A stretch of 64,000 nt of DNA from Trema orientale. Taxonomy: Eukaryota > Streptophyta > Magnoliopsida > Rosales > Cannabaceae. The stretch is taken from positions 914,342 through 978,341 of the forward strand of contig JXTC01000075.1 of NCBI GenBank assembly GCA_002914845.1. Direction: 5' to 3'. The notes below the pieces were generated by a model. The model did not search any database. It was not told the origin of the DNA and saw only the letters and a program-made list of their open reading frames with translations. Below are positions 33,874 to 45,962 of this stretch, in pieces (the stretch's first letter is position 1; each line of letters opens with the position of its first letter). The translations under genes were made by a program, and so were the position numbers.

Positions 33874-34834
33874 GGGTGGCTCTAGTGTTACACCCCAATT
33901 TACTCTCTGTATATACAAATTTAATTCACCCTTTATTTAAATTTCAAAATTAAGTTATTACTAATAATACTCTTAATTATTCCAAATTATAATTGCAGGT
34001 TTATTTTCCCACCCACTAGCTTTCCTCATTATTTATCTTTACCACCTTATTTTTTATCTTTACCAAAACAAATTCATTGAAACCCAGATCTGATTGAAAC
34101 AATATTAATTCCTATCCAATTTATCTTTATAAATGTATATTATCAGCACCACAGACAAAGAAACTTGAGAAGAAGAATAAGAAATGTGTTTCATGATTCG
34201 TGAAACAAGTGCTTTTCATGATTCAGAAAAAGAAAAAAGTAATTATTCATGATTATGAATTTTTTTTTTTTTCTCTTTTGGAGAGTTTATGTGAATACAT
34301 TTTGATTATCTCTCAATTCCTTACCACGATGCAAGTCTTTTTGTTTCATCAATATGCCCTATCTTTTTTTCCCTGATTATGAAAAAAAAAAAATCATCTA
34401 TTTATTGGATTACCTAATCTTGTTAATTGTTATTCTTCAAATTCATATAAGTATTCCTATTTTCAAATACAAATCTAGTGTTTCCTTCTTATTTTCTCAA
34501 TGAAAATTTAAATTGAGATTTTCAAAACCAGTTCAATACCTGCAGTACAAATCAAATATATGATGAACTTTTTTTAAACTACTCAAGGTTTACGAGTTGA
34601 TAAATGACAAAAATAATACTCATTACTTTGTATGGAATTGTTTAAGAGCAGTGTGTAAAGCTTTTTTATTTTTCTTTTCTTTTAATTTTGAAAAGAGAGT
34701 TTGGAGAATTTATTTTCTGAGAATTGTAATTTGCCCACAAAAGTAATTTCGTTCAGAGTTATTTTGGTAATAAAAAGATTCATTAAAACAAAAGTATATA
34801 AAGAGTAGACAGAAGGCTGGCAATAGAGTCATCC
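33874..34834. mobile_element. Mutator-like TIR element, copy B
   Basis: A 961-bp element with exact 9-bp target duplications, TATTGTTAA at 33865-33873 and 34835-34843. Its right end (34640-34834) is a reversed relative of the left end of 27172-27856 (GAGCAGTGTGTAAAG, TTTGGAGAATTTATTTT, TTATTTTGGTAATAAAA, GGCAATAGAG). The left end reads GGGTGGCTCTAGTGTTACAC. No transposase. Same family as copy A, opposite orientation. Confidence 0.88.
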
Positions 34835-34843
34835 TATTGTTAA

Positions 34844-35208
34844 TTTCTTTAGGTGATTTTGAAGAATTAAAAAAATAACTTTCCTTTCGGTGTTTATGTT
34901 TAAAGTTGTACTTAAAATGATGAATATACTTAGTTATAGTTAATTCATACACATCCTATGACTTCTCTCTACAATTACTATATTGACTAACCCAAATAAA
35001 GCCCCAAGCAAAGGGGTAGGGGGAACATTCTAATTACCACAACAAACAATAATTCTATGTAATCAATACACATGCAAAATTCAACCAAAAATGCTTTTTC
35101 TTTTTCTTCTTCTTATTATTTTTTTTTTTAAAGTATCATTCTAATTTCCATTAAACAATAGAAGCAAACCTAGTTTACCAATTTCCAATAAAGTTTCATC
35201 ATTTAGTG
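34844..35208. other. AT-rich spacer
   Basis: Nothing recognised apart from an A/T-run-rich composition. Confidence 0.4.
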
Positions 35209-36869
35209 AATTATAAATGGTGAACTGCAAAAAAATACCATGAAATTTAGGTGTAATAACCTAGAAAAATTGAAGAGCAAAGTGGTCATTTCATCAATTT
35301 TCGAATTTAAAATGGTGGGAAATTTTTAATTTTTGAAATTGGATTTAAGTGAAAGGATTTTGAAATGAGGGACTAAATAATAAAATTCTATTTGGGCTTA
35401 CTTGAGAGAATTTTAAAACCAGGGACTTAAGAGCAATACCTGGAGTCTATTTAACTAGCCCATATCCCCTTCTTTCTCCTTCCCCCTCTCTCCTACCCCC
35501 CCCTCCACGACTCTCCCTCTCTGCTCCCCTTATTTGAACGGCAAGCAAGCTTATCGCTAGCCGACAATACTCCGGTTGTGGAGGACCCACGCCATTGGCA
35601 CATACTAGACCGGCACGACGCCAGTAGTCACTACTGTACTCCCCGGGCCGTCGGAGCACCATACCGCCTGTGAGGACGTGAGGAAGCCGCAGAAAAAATT
35701 GGCTCCAGTCGCTGTTTCCGGTGACGAAAAATCATAAGACTAGTCTTGTTCGATTTATCTCGTCGACGACAATCTACCGGTATGCATTTCATAGCCCTAT
35801 TTTACCCGAATCGAAATCTGTAACTTTTGAACAATATTAAGCTTTTTTAGTTTTAAACGTTGACTTTTCAATCCGATCGTTAACTTTAATAATTATATAT
35901 TTATGATGTACTCATGAAATTGTGAAGTTTGATATATATCCGTTAGCTTTCGAAATAATTGTCATATTTGTGATGTACTTATGAAATGGTGAAGTTTGAT
36001 ATATATATATTGACTATATTTAGTAGTGGACATGAAAACGAAATCAGACGGCTTCGATTTCATCTCGTTTTGCATGCCACGTGCTGAATTTCTGCCCGAC
36101 CCCAAATTGAGCAAGTTACATATCTAACCTAGCTAATTTAGGTGCTAGGAGTTCAGTAGTGAGGTCCATTCCTTGATTTTAGGCTCTATTTGAAAAAAAA
36201 AAAAAAAAAAACGACGTTTCAAAGCAAGTAGTCGAAGGTCCGGAAATGACCTTTGACCCTCCGAATGACCACCAAATGACACCGGGCGCTCTTTGGAGTT
36301 GTATCGCTACTGTGTCAAGGTAGGGGACTCAATTGCCTATTTTCAATATCTTTTTGCATAAAGACTTAATTTTTGTGACATATTGTGAAAAATATAGATT
36401 TTATGGTTTTTAATGATTATATGAATTGCCTGGTAGATGTGAATTAAGTGTGAATTGTTGTGGTATGCTGATAGATGCTTTTCATGCAAGTCTAAATGTT
36501 GGGATTGTTTTCATGGAAATGCGAATGTGTGGCATATTATGAATAATATATTTATTAAGGATTTTTGATGAATATATAAACTGCCATGTGAGATTGAGAT
36601 GATTGTGGAATATGTTGTGTGGTTTATAAGTGCTTTTTATCAGGTTTGAACCTTGAGATTTGTCTAAAATACAGCAGTTATGCTGCCAGATTTCTGGAGG
36701 TGGAAACGGTAAGTATGGTATGACTACCCGAGTGTATTTATTGTGGTGTGTGCTTTGTGACTACACCTAGGGTATTTGGATGTCAAAAGACACATAGTTG
36801 GTGATTGGACCCTTCCTTGGTGTCGAGTACGTTAATTTCACCTCACTAATACGAGATTATATCGGAGGT

Positions 36870-37650
36870 ATATATGCAGGTATAATATATACTAAATAGA
36901 TCAAGTTAATTAAAGTGTTAATTTGCTTCGCAGAAAATATATGACATTTAGTCTAAGAGTGCAATATTGGGCCTATAGTAGAGTGCCTCAATATTAATTG
37001 ACAAAGCCCAGTCATAATTAAGAGTTGATTATAACTGTAGGTAATTGGCCCATTGTAGTTTAGACTAGGTCCTTTGTCTAGCTCACACATAGCCCAATAC
37101 TAATTGAATGGTCAATTGAGCCCAATAAGCCCAATAGGCTTTACGCTTCTCTAATACTTAAGAGAAAAGTTCTCCTAAGCCTTGTTAGCAGTTCTACACG
37201 CCACCTATAGCACAATAACTGTGCTTTACATATGACAGAGAGAAAAAGAGAGAGTGATAGAGAATCGAGCTAATGCAGAAAAAATCCCGTATCCATTCAT
37301 GGCCACCGAGGGAGAGATACCTATGGTCATAGACGTGCAATCAAAGAGAAGGAAGAGCATCTTCTGGATCATCCGCTCATCTTTCGTTGGGAATCAGGAA
37401 AGTGCCCACACACCGAATCATTCAACGGGCTCTGGAGAATAGATGAGAAGGCTAAATAGTTGTGAAGTATTTGCAGGTTTTATCTAAACCAAGATCCATG
37501 AATTGATTTATGTTAGATCAACGATCCTACGTTTTGTTTTGTAAAGTTTCAAGAAAAATTTTAAAATACCAATTTCGTTGTGTTCTTGATTTGTTTACAA
37601 AACTGCAGAAATCATTTTCAGTAAAATCGTTTTTTGAAATTATTTTTCGG
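36870..37650 (+). mobile_element. Repeat DNA nested in the LTR, unresolved
   Basis: This stretch interrupts the LTR-like pattern. It is rich in GCCCAATA/GGGCC motifs, then a GA-rich part with a 62-codon open frame (37254-37442) of no known family, then TGATTTATGTTAGATCAACG. It resembles an LTR leader region of another retroelement. Ends are approximate and no target duplication was found. Confidence 0.35.
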
Positions 37651-39264
37651 ATTTTTTAGCATACCTTTCAGTCTAGTAAGCGAGACACGTAGGTATCCCT
37701 CTGGTAATTTAGGATTGGTAACCAGGCAGAGGGTACTGCCTCTCCTCTGGTTACTCCTACCTGGTAGGTATAGGCATACAGTGCCCCTCTGGTTCAGCAT
37801 GTGAGACATTAGGGTGTCCCTCTGGTATTCTGGGATTTGTAATCAGGAAGAGAGCTATTCAGACTCTGTGATGAGGTTATGTGAGCTCGTGAGTATTGAG
37901 TTGGTTGAGGCTGCATACAGGATTTTTATACTTTACTTATATGCTTCCACTCATGAACTTTCTGGATTTGATTTATTTATATGGGTTTATGACCGTTTCT
38001 CTGTATCACTAACCATGCAGAGATTTTATAAAGAAAATGGTATTCAAAATGGTAAATTAGATTTCCTACTGGGCTTTTAAGCTTACTCCTTCATTTCCTT
38101 CCATTTCAGGTATTGTTTGTTCGAGATAAGATTTCTGTTGAATGAACGAGTTGTTGATTCATGTCTGTGGCCCTCCTTATGTCTTGGTTGGTATTCAAAC
38201 CTTACTCTTTCTCGTTCTTAAGTAAATTGTTTAGTCAGATTCCATATATTATGTTAAGTGAGTGTATGAGGACGTTTTTATTACTATTTAAAGACTTGGT
38301 GTGAAGGCACACTACTATTAATACATATTTACTTTTGAGTTGCCATTTTTTCATCTAATGGATAATAATTGACTACAATATTTGTAACTGTCAATACAAA
38401 CACAGTCAAATTCACAAAGTGAATACTTAGCACCTGGTTTTTATTATCTAAGTCCTTGAAAAAACTCAAAATGATATTATATATATGGTGTCCAAATTAT
38501 GAAAAACGTTCTCATCAATTCACAAATCTCATCTTCTAAGGTACCGGAGTTCGAACCATAGAATGGAACTAATCCTTTAGTAAGTCAAAAAGATAAAACC
38601 CATGAAAATAAGTCCGACAATTGCTAGGATTAAGTTAATCTTATAATAGTGCTAGATTAGTGAAAGATAGAATATTAAGTAATAGCACTTAACCTCAAAT
38701 TCTATTTTTACTTGGTTCAGTTCAATACACTTATAAATTTCTTATAACATACTAGTATTTCTATCCGAAGTCAAGTATTTCGATGATTAGAGACTTCATC
38801 AATCCCGTTGAAATAGACAACACTACATTCTTTGGCAAAATAAAGCATTCCATCTTTATTTGCAGAATGTGAACCTTTTATTTAGACATAATGAAATAAA
38901 GAATTTAGTCTCCCACATATGAACACTTTATACGAACAAACCTTTATTACTCATTATTAGTTATGGAAACTTTTAGACGTTTGCATAATAAAAAATACAA
39001 ACATCAAATGTATATAATTGGGACATAATATAGAATTTATTAACAATAAATAGATAACACTTAAATCCAATAAACATTGTTCAAAACGCCTAGCAAAAAA
39101 ACTGTTTTCTAAGACATATTCCCAACAGGACATCGAATGCCTACACCTGTCAGGTGGGAGTAACCAGAAAAGAAACATGTTCATAATATGGACCAGCTCA
39201 AATGTCCTGAGCTCACATTACCTTGTTTTATCCCAGAACAACACGCACCATGTGAATCAATATC

Positions 39265-39340
39265 CTGAGTTCAAATCCCAAACTCAAATCTCGAGCTCAA
39301 ATCCAGAGCTCAACCCTAAGCTCAAATCTCGAGCTCAAAT
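39265..39340. repeat. Minisatellite, GAGCTCAAATC units
   Basis: About six degenerate units of 12-14 bases around GAGCTCAAATCTC (variants GAGTTCAAATCCC, AACTCAAATCT, GAGCTCAACCCT). It lies inside the nested part of the solo LTR. Non-coding. Confidence 0.85.
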
Positions 39341-40060
39341 GTACATATGGCTATGTATCCTGGACCTCTACATGGGTTTACGGACTTAGTACCGACGGTC
39401 TAAGATATGCACCCTACCAACTAAGAAGTCGCATATATACGAATTCAAAAAATTTATGAAGTTCATATTAACAAGGAGGAGTGTGTTACCAACTCAAACT
39501 TTAACCGATTAAATCAGATTTTCTTTTCTAAAACTTTAGAAGTTGTTTTTTGGGATAAACAATAGACCTCCTTTGATATAAAAACAATAGTGTTTTGAGG
39601 ACTAAAATGTAAACACAAGTATCTATTTTCTTACGAAGCTTATAAAATTTACTATTTATTTACACTTATACTCAAAATTACCAAAAGTCACGACTTTGGA
39701 TTTTCGGTCGTGACATTGAGTATTCTGTAATTTAAACTCTGAAGTTTTGGACTCTGCAAAATAATATTCTGAGATTAAGAATTCATGAAAATTAATATCT
39801 TGAACTTGACTTTTTAACCAATTTTAGTGACTAAAAAACAACAATATCCTCCATTAAAATTACATTAATCTTTATTATTCTACTTAATTTTGATGATATT
39901 ATTGTCTTTTACCAGTTAAAGTTATTCAAAAAAATCAACTCAAGGTATTAATTGTCAGAAATTCTTATTCTCAGGTTTTATTTTACAGAGTACAAACTTC
40001 AGGATTTAAATCGCAGAATACCCAAACATAGTATTTTTTTGCAGTTTATCCAATTATAAG

Positions 40061-41623
40061 TCAAAGCCCTATCTGCTAAAAGAGGAGAACTTGGGAAAGA
40101 GATGATGTTTGAATGAATGAATGATTTGAGATTGCATCTCAAAACGTCATGAAGGGGAGAACACTCCAGGAGTACGGCTGCTTCTAAAACCAAAGTTCGG
40201 GGATTAACATGTCAAAGAAAAATGGGACTAACACAACAAGGCACCAAAGATTGTCAAGTAATGACGCCAACAAGCCTTAACTAATTCAGGGTGATTTTTG
40301 AACATTTATTTATTCAGGGACTAAATCGTGAGTACCTGAAGAATCTAGAACCTTAAAGTGAAACAAATCCTTCCTACTTTATAAAGCATGGACGAAGCTA
40401 GAAACTTCTTCATACGAGTATAAAGCAAAGAATAAAGATCTCACGTCAAATAATCTCGGGCTCAATCACTGAAAGGAAAGTTATTTTTTAATTCTGACAG
40501 ATGGGTGATTAAACTCTTTTTCAACATTGTTTTTTAACTTTCTTTTATATGAAGTATCAAATTCTAGTTGTCAAGTTCTCTCTCTCTCAAAACTGATAGC
40601 TTTGATGACATATAAATCTTCTTGGCATGTGACTAAAACAGATAAAATTAGTAATCCTCTCTCTCTGCTATGTTGAAATTGAAGTCATCGCCTACCAGTC
40701 AAGGAAATTGAAGTTGCCCTTAAGAGAATATAGGTTTCAGTTAAATTCCACAAGAATAATTCAAGTAATTTTACAATACAAGAAGAAACTTTTACTCGAA
40801 AATCAATAATACAAGACCATAGAAGATGGAAAGAGTAGGGAATATGAACATATGGGCCCAGCGCAATCAGAGATTCAACCTATTACTATTTAAGGAACGC
40901 ATTCCTTGGCCTACATAGTTGGCCAAAGGAAATTGAATACAATTTGGTTTTCCTATTGATGTTTCTATGTTATTACAATTGCGGGGCAGAGGCCTCAACT
41001 AAATGAATAAAACTTTGAAGCTAGTGGGGTGTGGGGCAGCTCATGGTCCCTCACATTACATAATAGTCAGATCTCATATGAAACAATTCCAACAAAATCA
41101 TCCGAGGCAAGTTCTACTGTTTCTTTCATAATATTCTTGACACAAGAAAGTCAATGTCCCTTTAAAAGTAATGTAAACATGGCAACAAGACCTCTTAAGA
41201 AGAAAAATCCTAAACCACTATTTTAATTTGAATCAAGAAATGGCCAAAAACTTCGTACATCAAAAGCACAGGTCCATATTTTCTAATCATAACATTCTAG
41301 ACGGATGCAAGTTAACGCAAGTCAAAAGTAGTATGAACATAACAGACGGCCATGCAAAGATCAATACTAAGAAACATACAAATTCCAAATACGGTGTAGC
41401 AAAAGTTCCACATAGTCTGTAAGTTTCCTTCACTTCAGTTTTTCCCCTTCCAGCAATAGACAACAACAGCAATAATCAGGCAGTACCAACCTGTGGCACC
41501 AAGATAAAATAGATAAGCAGAGAACGATGTCTATTGCAATAATCCTGAAAACGAAAGACCATGAAACTTAGGATATTGCATATGTTTTAACAGTTTACCT
41601 CTGCCTCCTTTCTCAAGTTCCAT
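40061..41623 (-). other. 3' flank and 3' UTR of F-box copy 3
   Basis: From about 40590 the sequence is shared with copy 4 (ATCGCC-AGTCAAGGAAATTG) and with copies 1 and 2. Inferred 3' UTR features: exon 2 continues to 41599, a 108-bp GT-AG intron follows (41491-41598), and exon 3 starts at 41490. Before 40590 (40061-40590) nothing is recognised. Confidence 0.6.
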
Positions 41624-43113
41624 CTACAACACCAGTGTGAATCCCTTGGACAAGAAATCATCCCTACTCAAAACAAGATGCAAGACACAGAGAATAAAAA
41701 TCAGTCAAACTTTGAAACAATTACTAGTGGAGACTGGAAAGTGAGAATTTTGTTACCGAAGTTAGCTACTGAAATTTGACCCATGTATCAGAAAGGGCTC
41801 CACTAGCAAATTCAAACCCCCTCCGCCCCAAAAAAAGGTAATAGTTGATATCTTCTTTAACAAAACTATAACTCCATCAACATTAAGCCACAGAATATAT
41901 ATAACTGAAGGAAAATAAGCCCAAGAAAGAAGAGAGTCAGTAAGCGTTACTTCTTCTTCCTACTTGGTTGCTGCTTCTGCTTCTTGCTCTTATCTGCATT
42001 CTCCCCTGCCTTCTTCTCACTGTTGTTCTCATCACTTCCACCAACTCCAAGGAGACTTCTCACATAAACGAGTGAGAGATCACATTGCGGACCAGAAATC
42101 TCCTTCACACTCACAACCCTCTTTCTTTTCAAATCATACACCATAAGTTTGTCACCGCTCAGGTCGAAGAGAACCTGATGGACACTCCTCAAGTACGCAA
42201 GAGGCATCGCAAATTCGAAAGAACCGGCCACATCTGATGGCGCCACCGAGAACAGCTTCGTCCAGGACTCCTTAACTCCGTATTCCTTCATTACAAAGAT
42301 ATCAACATGGTCCACCATCTCACCCACCTTATGGTGGGTTACCAAACAAAGCCACTCCCCTAATTCCCTCATTGTCGTGAGATAGCTCTGACCCTTATTT
42401 TTTTTCTTGTCCGGCAGGGGAATTTTACGGTAACTTTCGGCGACAAGATCAAAAGCGACGACTATTTCGAAGGCGCTGCTATATTGGTACTGTATCCCCA
42501 ACATCCAGTGCCAAGAGTTTCCAACAAGAACGCCATTCGCACAATGCATAACATTGTAAGGAAAATCAGCAACCCTCTTCCAAGTGTTGGTCTTAAGGCT
42601 ATAAACCTTGACCTCAGAGTGAAATGAGCTAATATCTCTCCCATAATAATGTATCATCCTTAAAAACTTGTAGTCATCATTTACAGGGTCATAACCAAAT
42701 CCGACAACCCCAATCTCAAATTTTCCAGGATTCTCCTTAAGATCAGAAATGGGTACCTTCCTGTGCTTCCTAGTGGCTGGGTTCCAGATAGCCGTGTCTC
42801 CGTCCCTGTTCGTCACAAGGAGCAAGCCATGGCAGTGACCCACTATGTCTTTCCCGAGTCCCTCGTTCACTGGTGGATTGAGTAGTACGGCCGAGTCCAG
42901 ATTGTCGAGGTCGACGGAGCGAAGCTCGAGATCAGCGCGAATGAGGCTGAGGTGGGAGTTGGTTTCCATGGAGTGATTGAGGTGCATCTTGATGAAATCA
43001 GGGCCGTCGATAAGAGAGCACAAGGGCTTGGAAACGCACCTGTAGCGCAGCAAATCTTTCACGGATAGTCGGCTGAGGATGTTGACGATTATGTCCCATG
43101 GGAGGCTCGCCAT
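41624..43113 (-). CDS. F-box/FBA protein, copy 3 (intact)
   Basis: Exon 1 is 41951-43113, the same length (1163 bp) as in copy 2. The chosen start is MASLPWDIIVNILSRL, matching copy 2; an in-frame extension of 68 codons up to 43317 lies in the leader and is not shared. The F-box (about 1-45) is followed by FBA (GHCHGLLLV, NPATRKHRKVP, GVVGFGYDPVNDDYKF, SLKTNTWKRVADFP, NSWHWMLG, AFDLVAESYRKI) and a Lys-rich tail. The 287-bp GT-AG intron (41664-41950) leads in phase to exon 2 (41624-41663, DDFLSKGFTLVL, TAG), for 400 residues. Role as in copy 2: SKP1-binding substrate receptor of an SCF ligase, substrate unknown. Differences from copy 2 are spread along the protein with the frame kept, which suggests a working gene. 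Confidence 0.9.
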
Positions 43114-43560
43114 TGTTGCCGTCTCTGCTGAGTTAGGGATAGGGTTTGGGTTAGGACAAGGGTTTTCTTCAAGAAAGGTCTCTCTTTTTTTTCTTTTTTC
43201 TACTGAAAGAAGAAAGGTTTCTCTTTTATCAAATTCTGTAACACTTGCATGAACTCTATATAGACTTATTGTCTCTGTAGTCTGTACCATACATTGCTGG
43301 ACATTATTTAATTCCATAATTGCCCTTCTGGTAACGGCAAAATGCTAGAATAGATGAGGGTAGTTTTGTCACTAAACGGCATTTCCATTCCAGTGTGTTT
43401 AAGTTTTGATTATTGCTCGCCCTGCTTCGACTCTTGGATTTGCCGCGAATTCACCTAATCTTGTAATTAAACGTTGTTCACTTTTTTTTTTCGTTTATTT
43501 TTTTTATTATTTTTTTTTTTCTGTGTGGAAAGATTAATTCAGACATTGTTTACTTGCGTC
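43114..43560 (-). promoter_or_regulatory. Leader and promoter of F-box copy 3
   Basis: Matches copy 2 upstream: a degenerate telo-box (GAGTTAGGGATAGGG), a T-rich run, the ATTGCCCTTCTGGTAACGGC block, GAGGGTAGTTTTGTCACTAA, and beyond it a TTGGATTTGCCGCGA block. An in-frame upstream extension crosses part of it but is unlikely to be coding. Confidence 0.5.
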
Positions 43561-43985
43561 AGTAAGGTGCATGCAAAGATTATAGCTTAAAATTGATTTT
43601 TTTTTGAGGGGATAGATTAAAATGTTTTCAAATCAGTCTAAAAGATCAATAAAATCTGTTACAAATGCTCATTGCTGATTAATTCAAAGGAGAACCATAA
43701 GAATTATCGAGTTTTGTGGAGCCTTATCACATCCATAAATTTATTTCTTTTTTTTCGAAAAGAAAAAGAGAAATCTTTAGTATAGTAAATTGTTTGCTAA
43801 AATAGGAGCAAGACAATTAGGAAATTTCCCATTACAACATAAAGAAAATAATAGAGAATAAATTATGCATAGTATGTATATGGCCTACTTGATTCCTAAA
43901 AAAGACAAGAGCTACTGTCATTATCTCTAGAGAGAGTTCGCATCACTAGCATTAACTTTATTGTTAGATAAAGTTAAGTTCACCA
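43561..43985. other. Intergenic DNA
   Basis: AT-rich; no gene or element recognised. Confidence 0.4.
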
Positions 43986-43997
43986 CACCCACAACTA

Positions 43998-44430
43998 GAG
44001 ACGGAGGGAAGGGGGCCGAGTCTGGGGCCCCACTCAATTGTTTTTCTTTTTAATTTTATATATAAAATAAAAAATTTTCTCAACTTTGCCTCCACTAAAA
44101 TATTTATTTTACAATGATGTCACTATAAATTTACATTTTACTCTACTTAAAACTCACTTATTCATTTTTTACATATAATCTAAATTTTCTTTTCGTCATG
44201 AGAATACAAAAATAAAGACAACTCCTCCATGGAAATAAAAAATTAATGAAAAAAAGGCTAGACTTTTAGAGAAATGTTTCATAGTGACACTCTATAATGT
44301 ACTTTGTTTTCATTTGGTTAAATACTATTATGAAGTTTTAGATACTTTTTGTTTCATTATTGCATTTTAAAAATTATCTTACACCCCCACTACAATTAAG
44401 TCCTAGCTCCACCACTCTCCATAACAAATG
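43998..44430. mobile_element. Possible hAT-like non-autonomous element
   Basis: Left end AGAGACGGAGGGAAGGGGGC and right end, reverse-complemented, AGAGTGGTGGAGCTAGGACT look like the GNGGCGGAGCTAGGA ends of common plant hAT-type MITEs. The interior is AT-rich and non-coding. No target duplication was matched. Confidence 0.4.
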
Positions 44431-45536
44431 TATAATCACTTTCTATTAAATAGCTATTGAAGCCCAAAAACATCACAAGGTCTAGATCTTCATAAAACAG
44501 AGTAACAAGTATCCTTTATTCATCATATGGAAGTATATCATCAATCCAAATAGAGAGAGAAGAGAGAGAAGGAGATTGGGACGCTTGTGATCCAGAAGGT
44601 TTCTGTTTATATATCGTTGCCTTCTTCATAAGCGTTTTCTATCATCTTAATTTCCTTTGTTTCTTATAAGTATGTCTTCAATTTCTTAGTTATATTAGGC
44701 CAGTTTTCTGTTTAGCTAAGGGTATGTTGAAATCTTAGCCATATAGTCAATTCTTTTACTATGTGAGCCTATATTTACCATTCAATAAATTGAGGTTGTT
44801 CATATTTTCCTGTGCTTTAATAATTATCATGATTCATATTTATTGTTTGAATGGCCAACTGAATAGTTTATGTGGATTATACATTGCTAGATTTATGTTT
44901 GAGTGTTTGCTAAGTATGAATTCTAAATAGTAATTATTGATTAATTAAGGTCGTTTGAATAAATTAATTAGGATGGAAAATATGGCATGAATTGAGATGA
45001 TCTACGTTTATAAGTTCTTACATTTATATTAATTTAATCCTTGATGCTCAATGCTTCCATTAAATTGTGCATTTGCCAATAGTTTAATAGAAAAACTCAG
45101 ATATTTGTCTAATACAATAGATAGAAATAGGCTAGTGCTGCGTTTGTGGGTTAATCTAGGTCAATAGGCTCAATAAGATGATAATAGTAGGGTTCTAGTA
45201 GAGCTCGGGTTGATGAATTGGTTAGTGGTGGATAGATGTTCTTAGCTGTTATTTATTTATTTGGTATTTCATATTCTAGTTTATTTTGTTTTATATTCTA
45301 TTTAAATTCCAAACCTCCGTTTAATTAATTAAAGACTAATTAGGATTTAGTTTGCTATTGCCAGTTCTATGTGAGATCGATCTTTTCTTACTGCTATGCT
45401 AGATTGTTAGGATAGTTTGACTTAGGTAATTAATTTTAGTAAGTTGATGATAGACCAGTGACTTTACACAATAGTGGTTAAAGAGGTCACTTGGTCCGAT
45501 AAGCTAACTAAAACATCCCTACATTATGAATGAGAG
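44431..45536. other. Intergenic or retroelement leader DNA
   Basis: No open frame. A GA run (about 44548-44575) and segments such as CAGTTCTATGTGAGATCGATC and GTGGTTAAAGAGGTCACTTGG resemble untranslated parts of retroelements, but I cannot assign a family. Confidence 0.35.
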
Positions 45537-45660
45537 ATTTATGTTGGAATTTGTTATTATTTCTGAATTTAGAAGATTTAATTTTTGATTTTAAAATTTA
45601 TTATTATTAATTGGCAAGATAATTAGACAACTTTTTAGGTTTGATTTAAAGGATTTTATC

Positions 45661-45821
45661 TTTAATTTTTTTTAAAATAAAAGTAGAGCTTAACTAATGA
45701 TCTCTACTTTATTACAAAAAAAGGAAAATAATTACTCAGGCACCTTGGAAGTCTAACTCCCGACCTAATACCTAATCCTTATCCCACTCCACCCTACCTA
45801 TTGAGCTAGCTCCAGTGGGCC
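45661..45821 (-). mobile_element. tRNA-derived SINE inside a copia LTR
   Basis: On the minus strand a 161-bp unit starts with an A box-like AGCTAGCTCAATAGGTAGG, then a B box-like GGTCGGGAGTTAGACTTCC, and ends in a T- then A-rich tail. Perfect 12-bp target duplications, AAGGATTTTATC, lie at 45649-45660 and 45822-45833. It inserted into the 5' LTR of the old copia-like element. Confidence 0.9.
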
Positions 45822-45962
45822 AAGGATTTTATCGTCCTTATTTGGTTTGATTGTCCCTTAAGTTTAGGTCTGATCTTTTAGATACTTCTGTATATTTTGT
45901 ATTTCAGTTCTCCATGAAGAATAGTAAGAAGTGTAATGTATATATTTTATTCAAGTTTTACA

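Larger units (their letters stand above)
35252..39715 (+). mobile_element. Solo-LTR-like insertion, gypsy type, copy A
   Basis: Bounded by TG (TGTAATAACC) and CA (GGTCGTGACA), with a likely 5-bp target duplication, TTAGG before and TTGAG after (diverged). The end AAAAGTCACGACTTTGG and start resemble LTRs of plant Ty3/gypsy chromoviruses (Tekay/Del style), and the family is shared with 53879-56504. No gag or pol is seen, so it looks like a solo LTR or a non-autonomous derivative. At 4.46 kb it is about 1.8 kb longer than copy B, because other repetitive DNA has inserted or expanded inside it (about 36870-37650 and 38290-39480). Old. Confidence 0.7.
35218..40051. mobile_element. Foldback MITE, copy B, split by an LTR
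   Basis: The two pieces, 35218-35251 and about 39716-40051, together match the foldback MITE at 24426-24778. Ends are TGGTGAACTGC and, reverse-complemented, GGATAAACTGC. The 9-bp target duplication is AATTATAAA (35209-35217) and AATTATAAG (40052-40060). The MITE body is interrupted by the LTR insertion at 35252-39715, so the MITE was there first. Confidence 0.82.

Noticed and set aside
35447-35662. 71-codon Gly/Arg-rich minus-strand open frame
   Set aside because: Composition bias of the CT-rich leader of the other solo LTR; no domain.
43114-43317. N-terminal extension of F-box copy 3
   Set aside because: In frame, but lies in the leader, is not open in copy 2, and the conserved protein starts at MASLPW.
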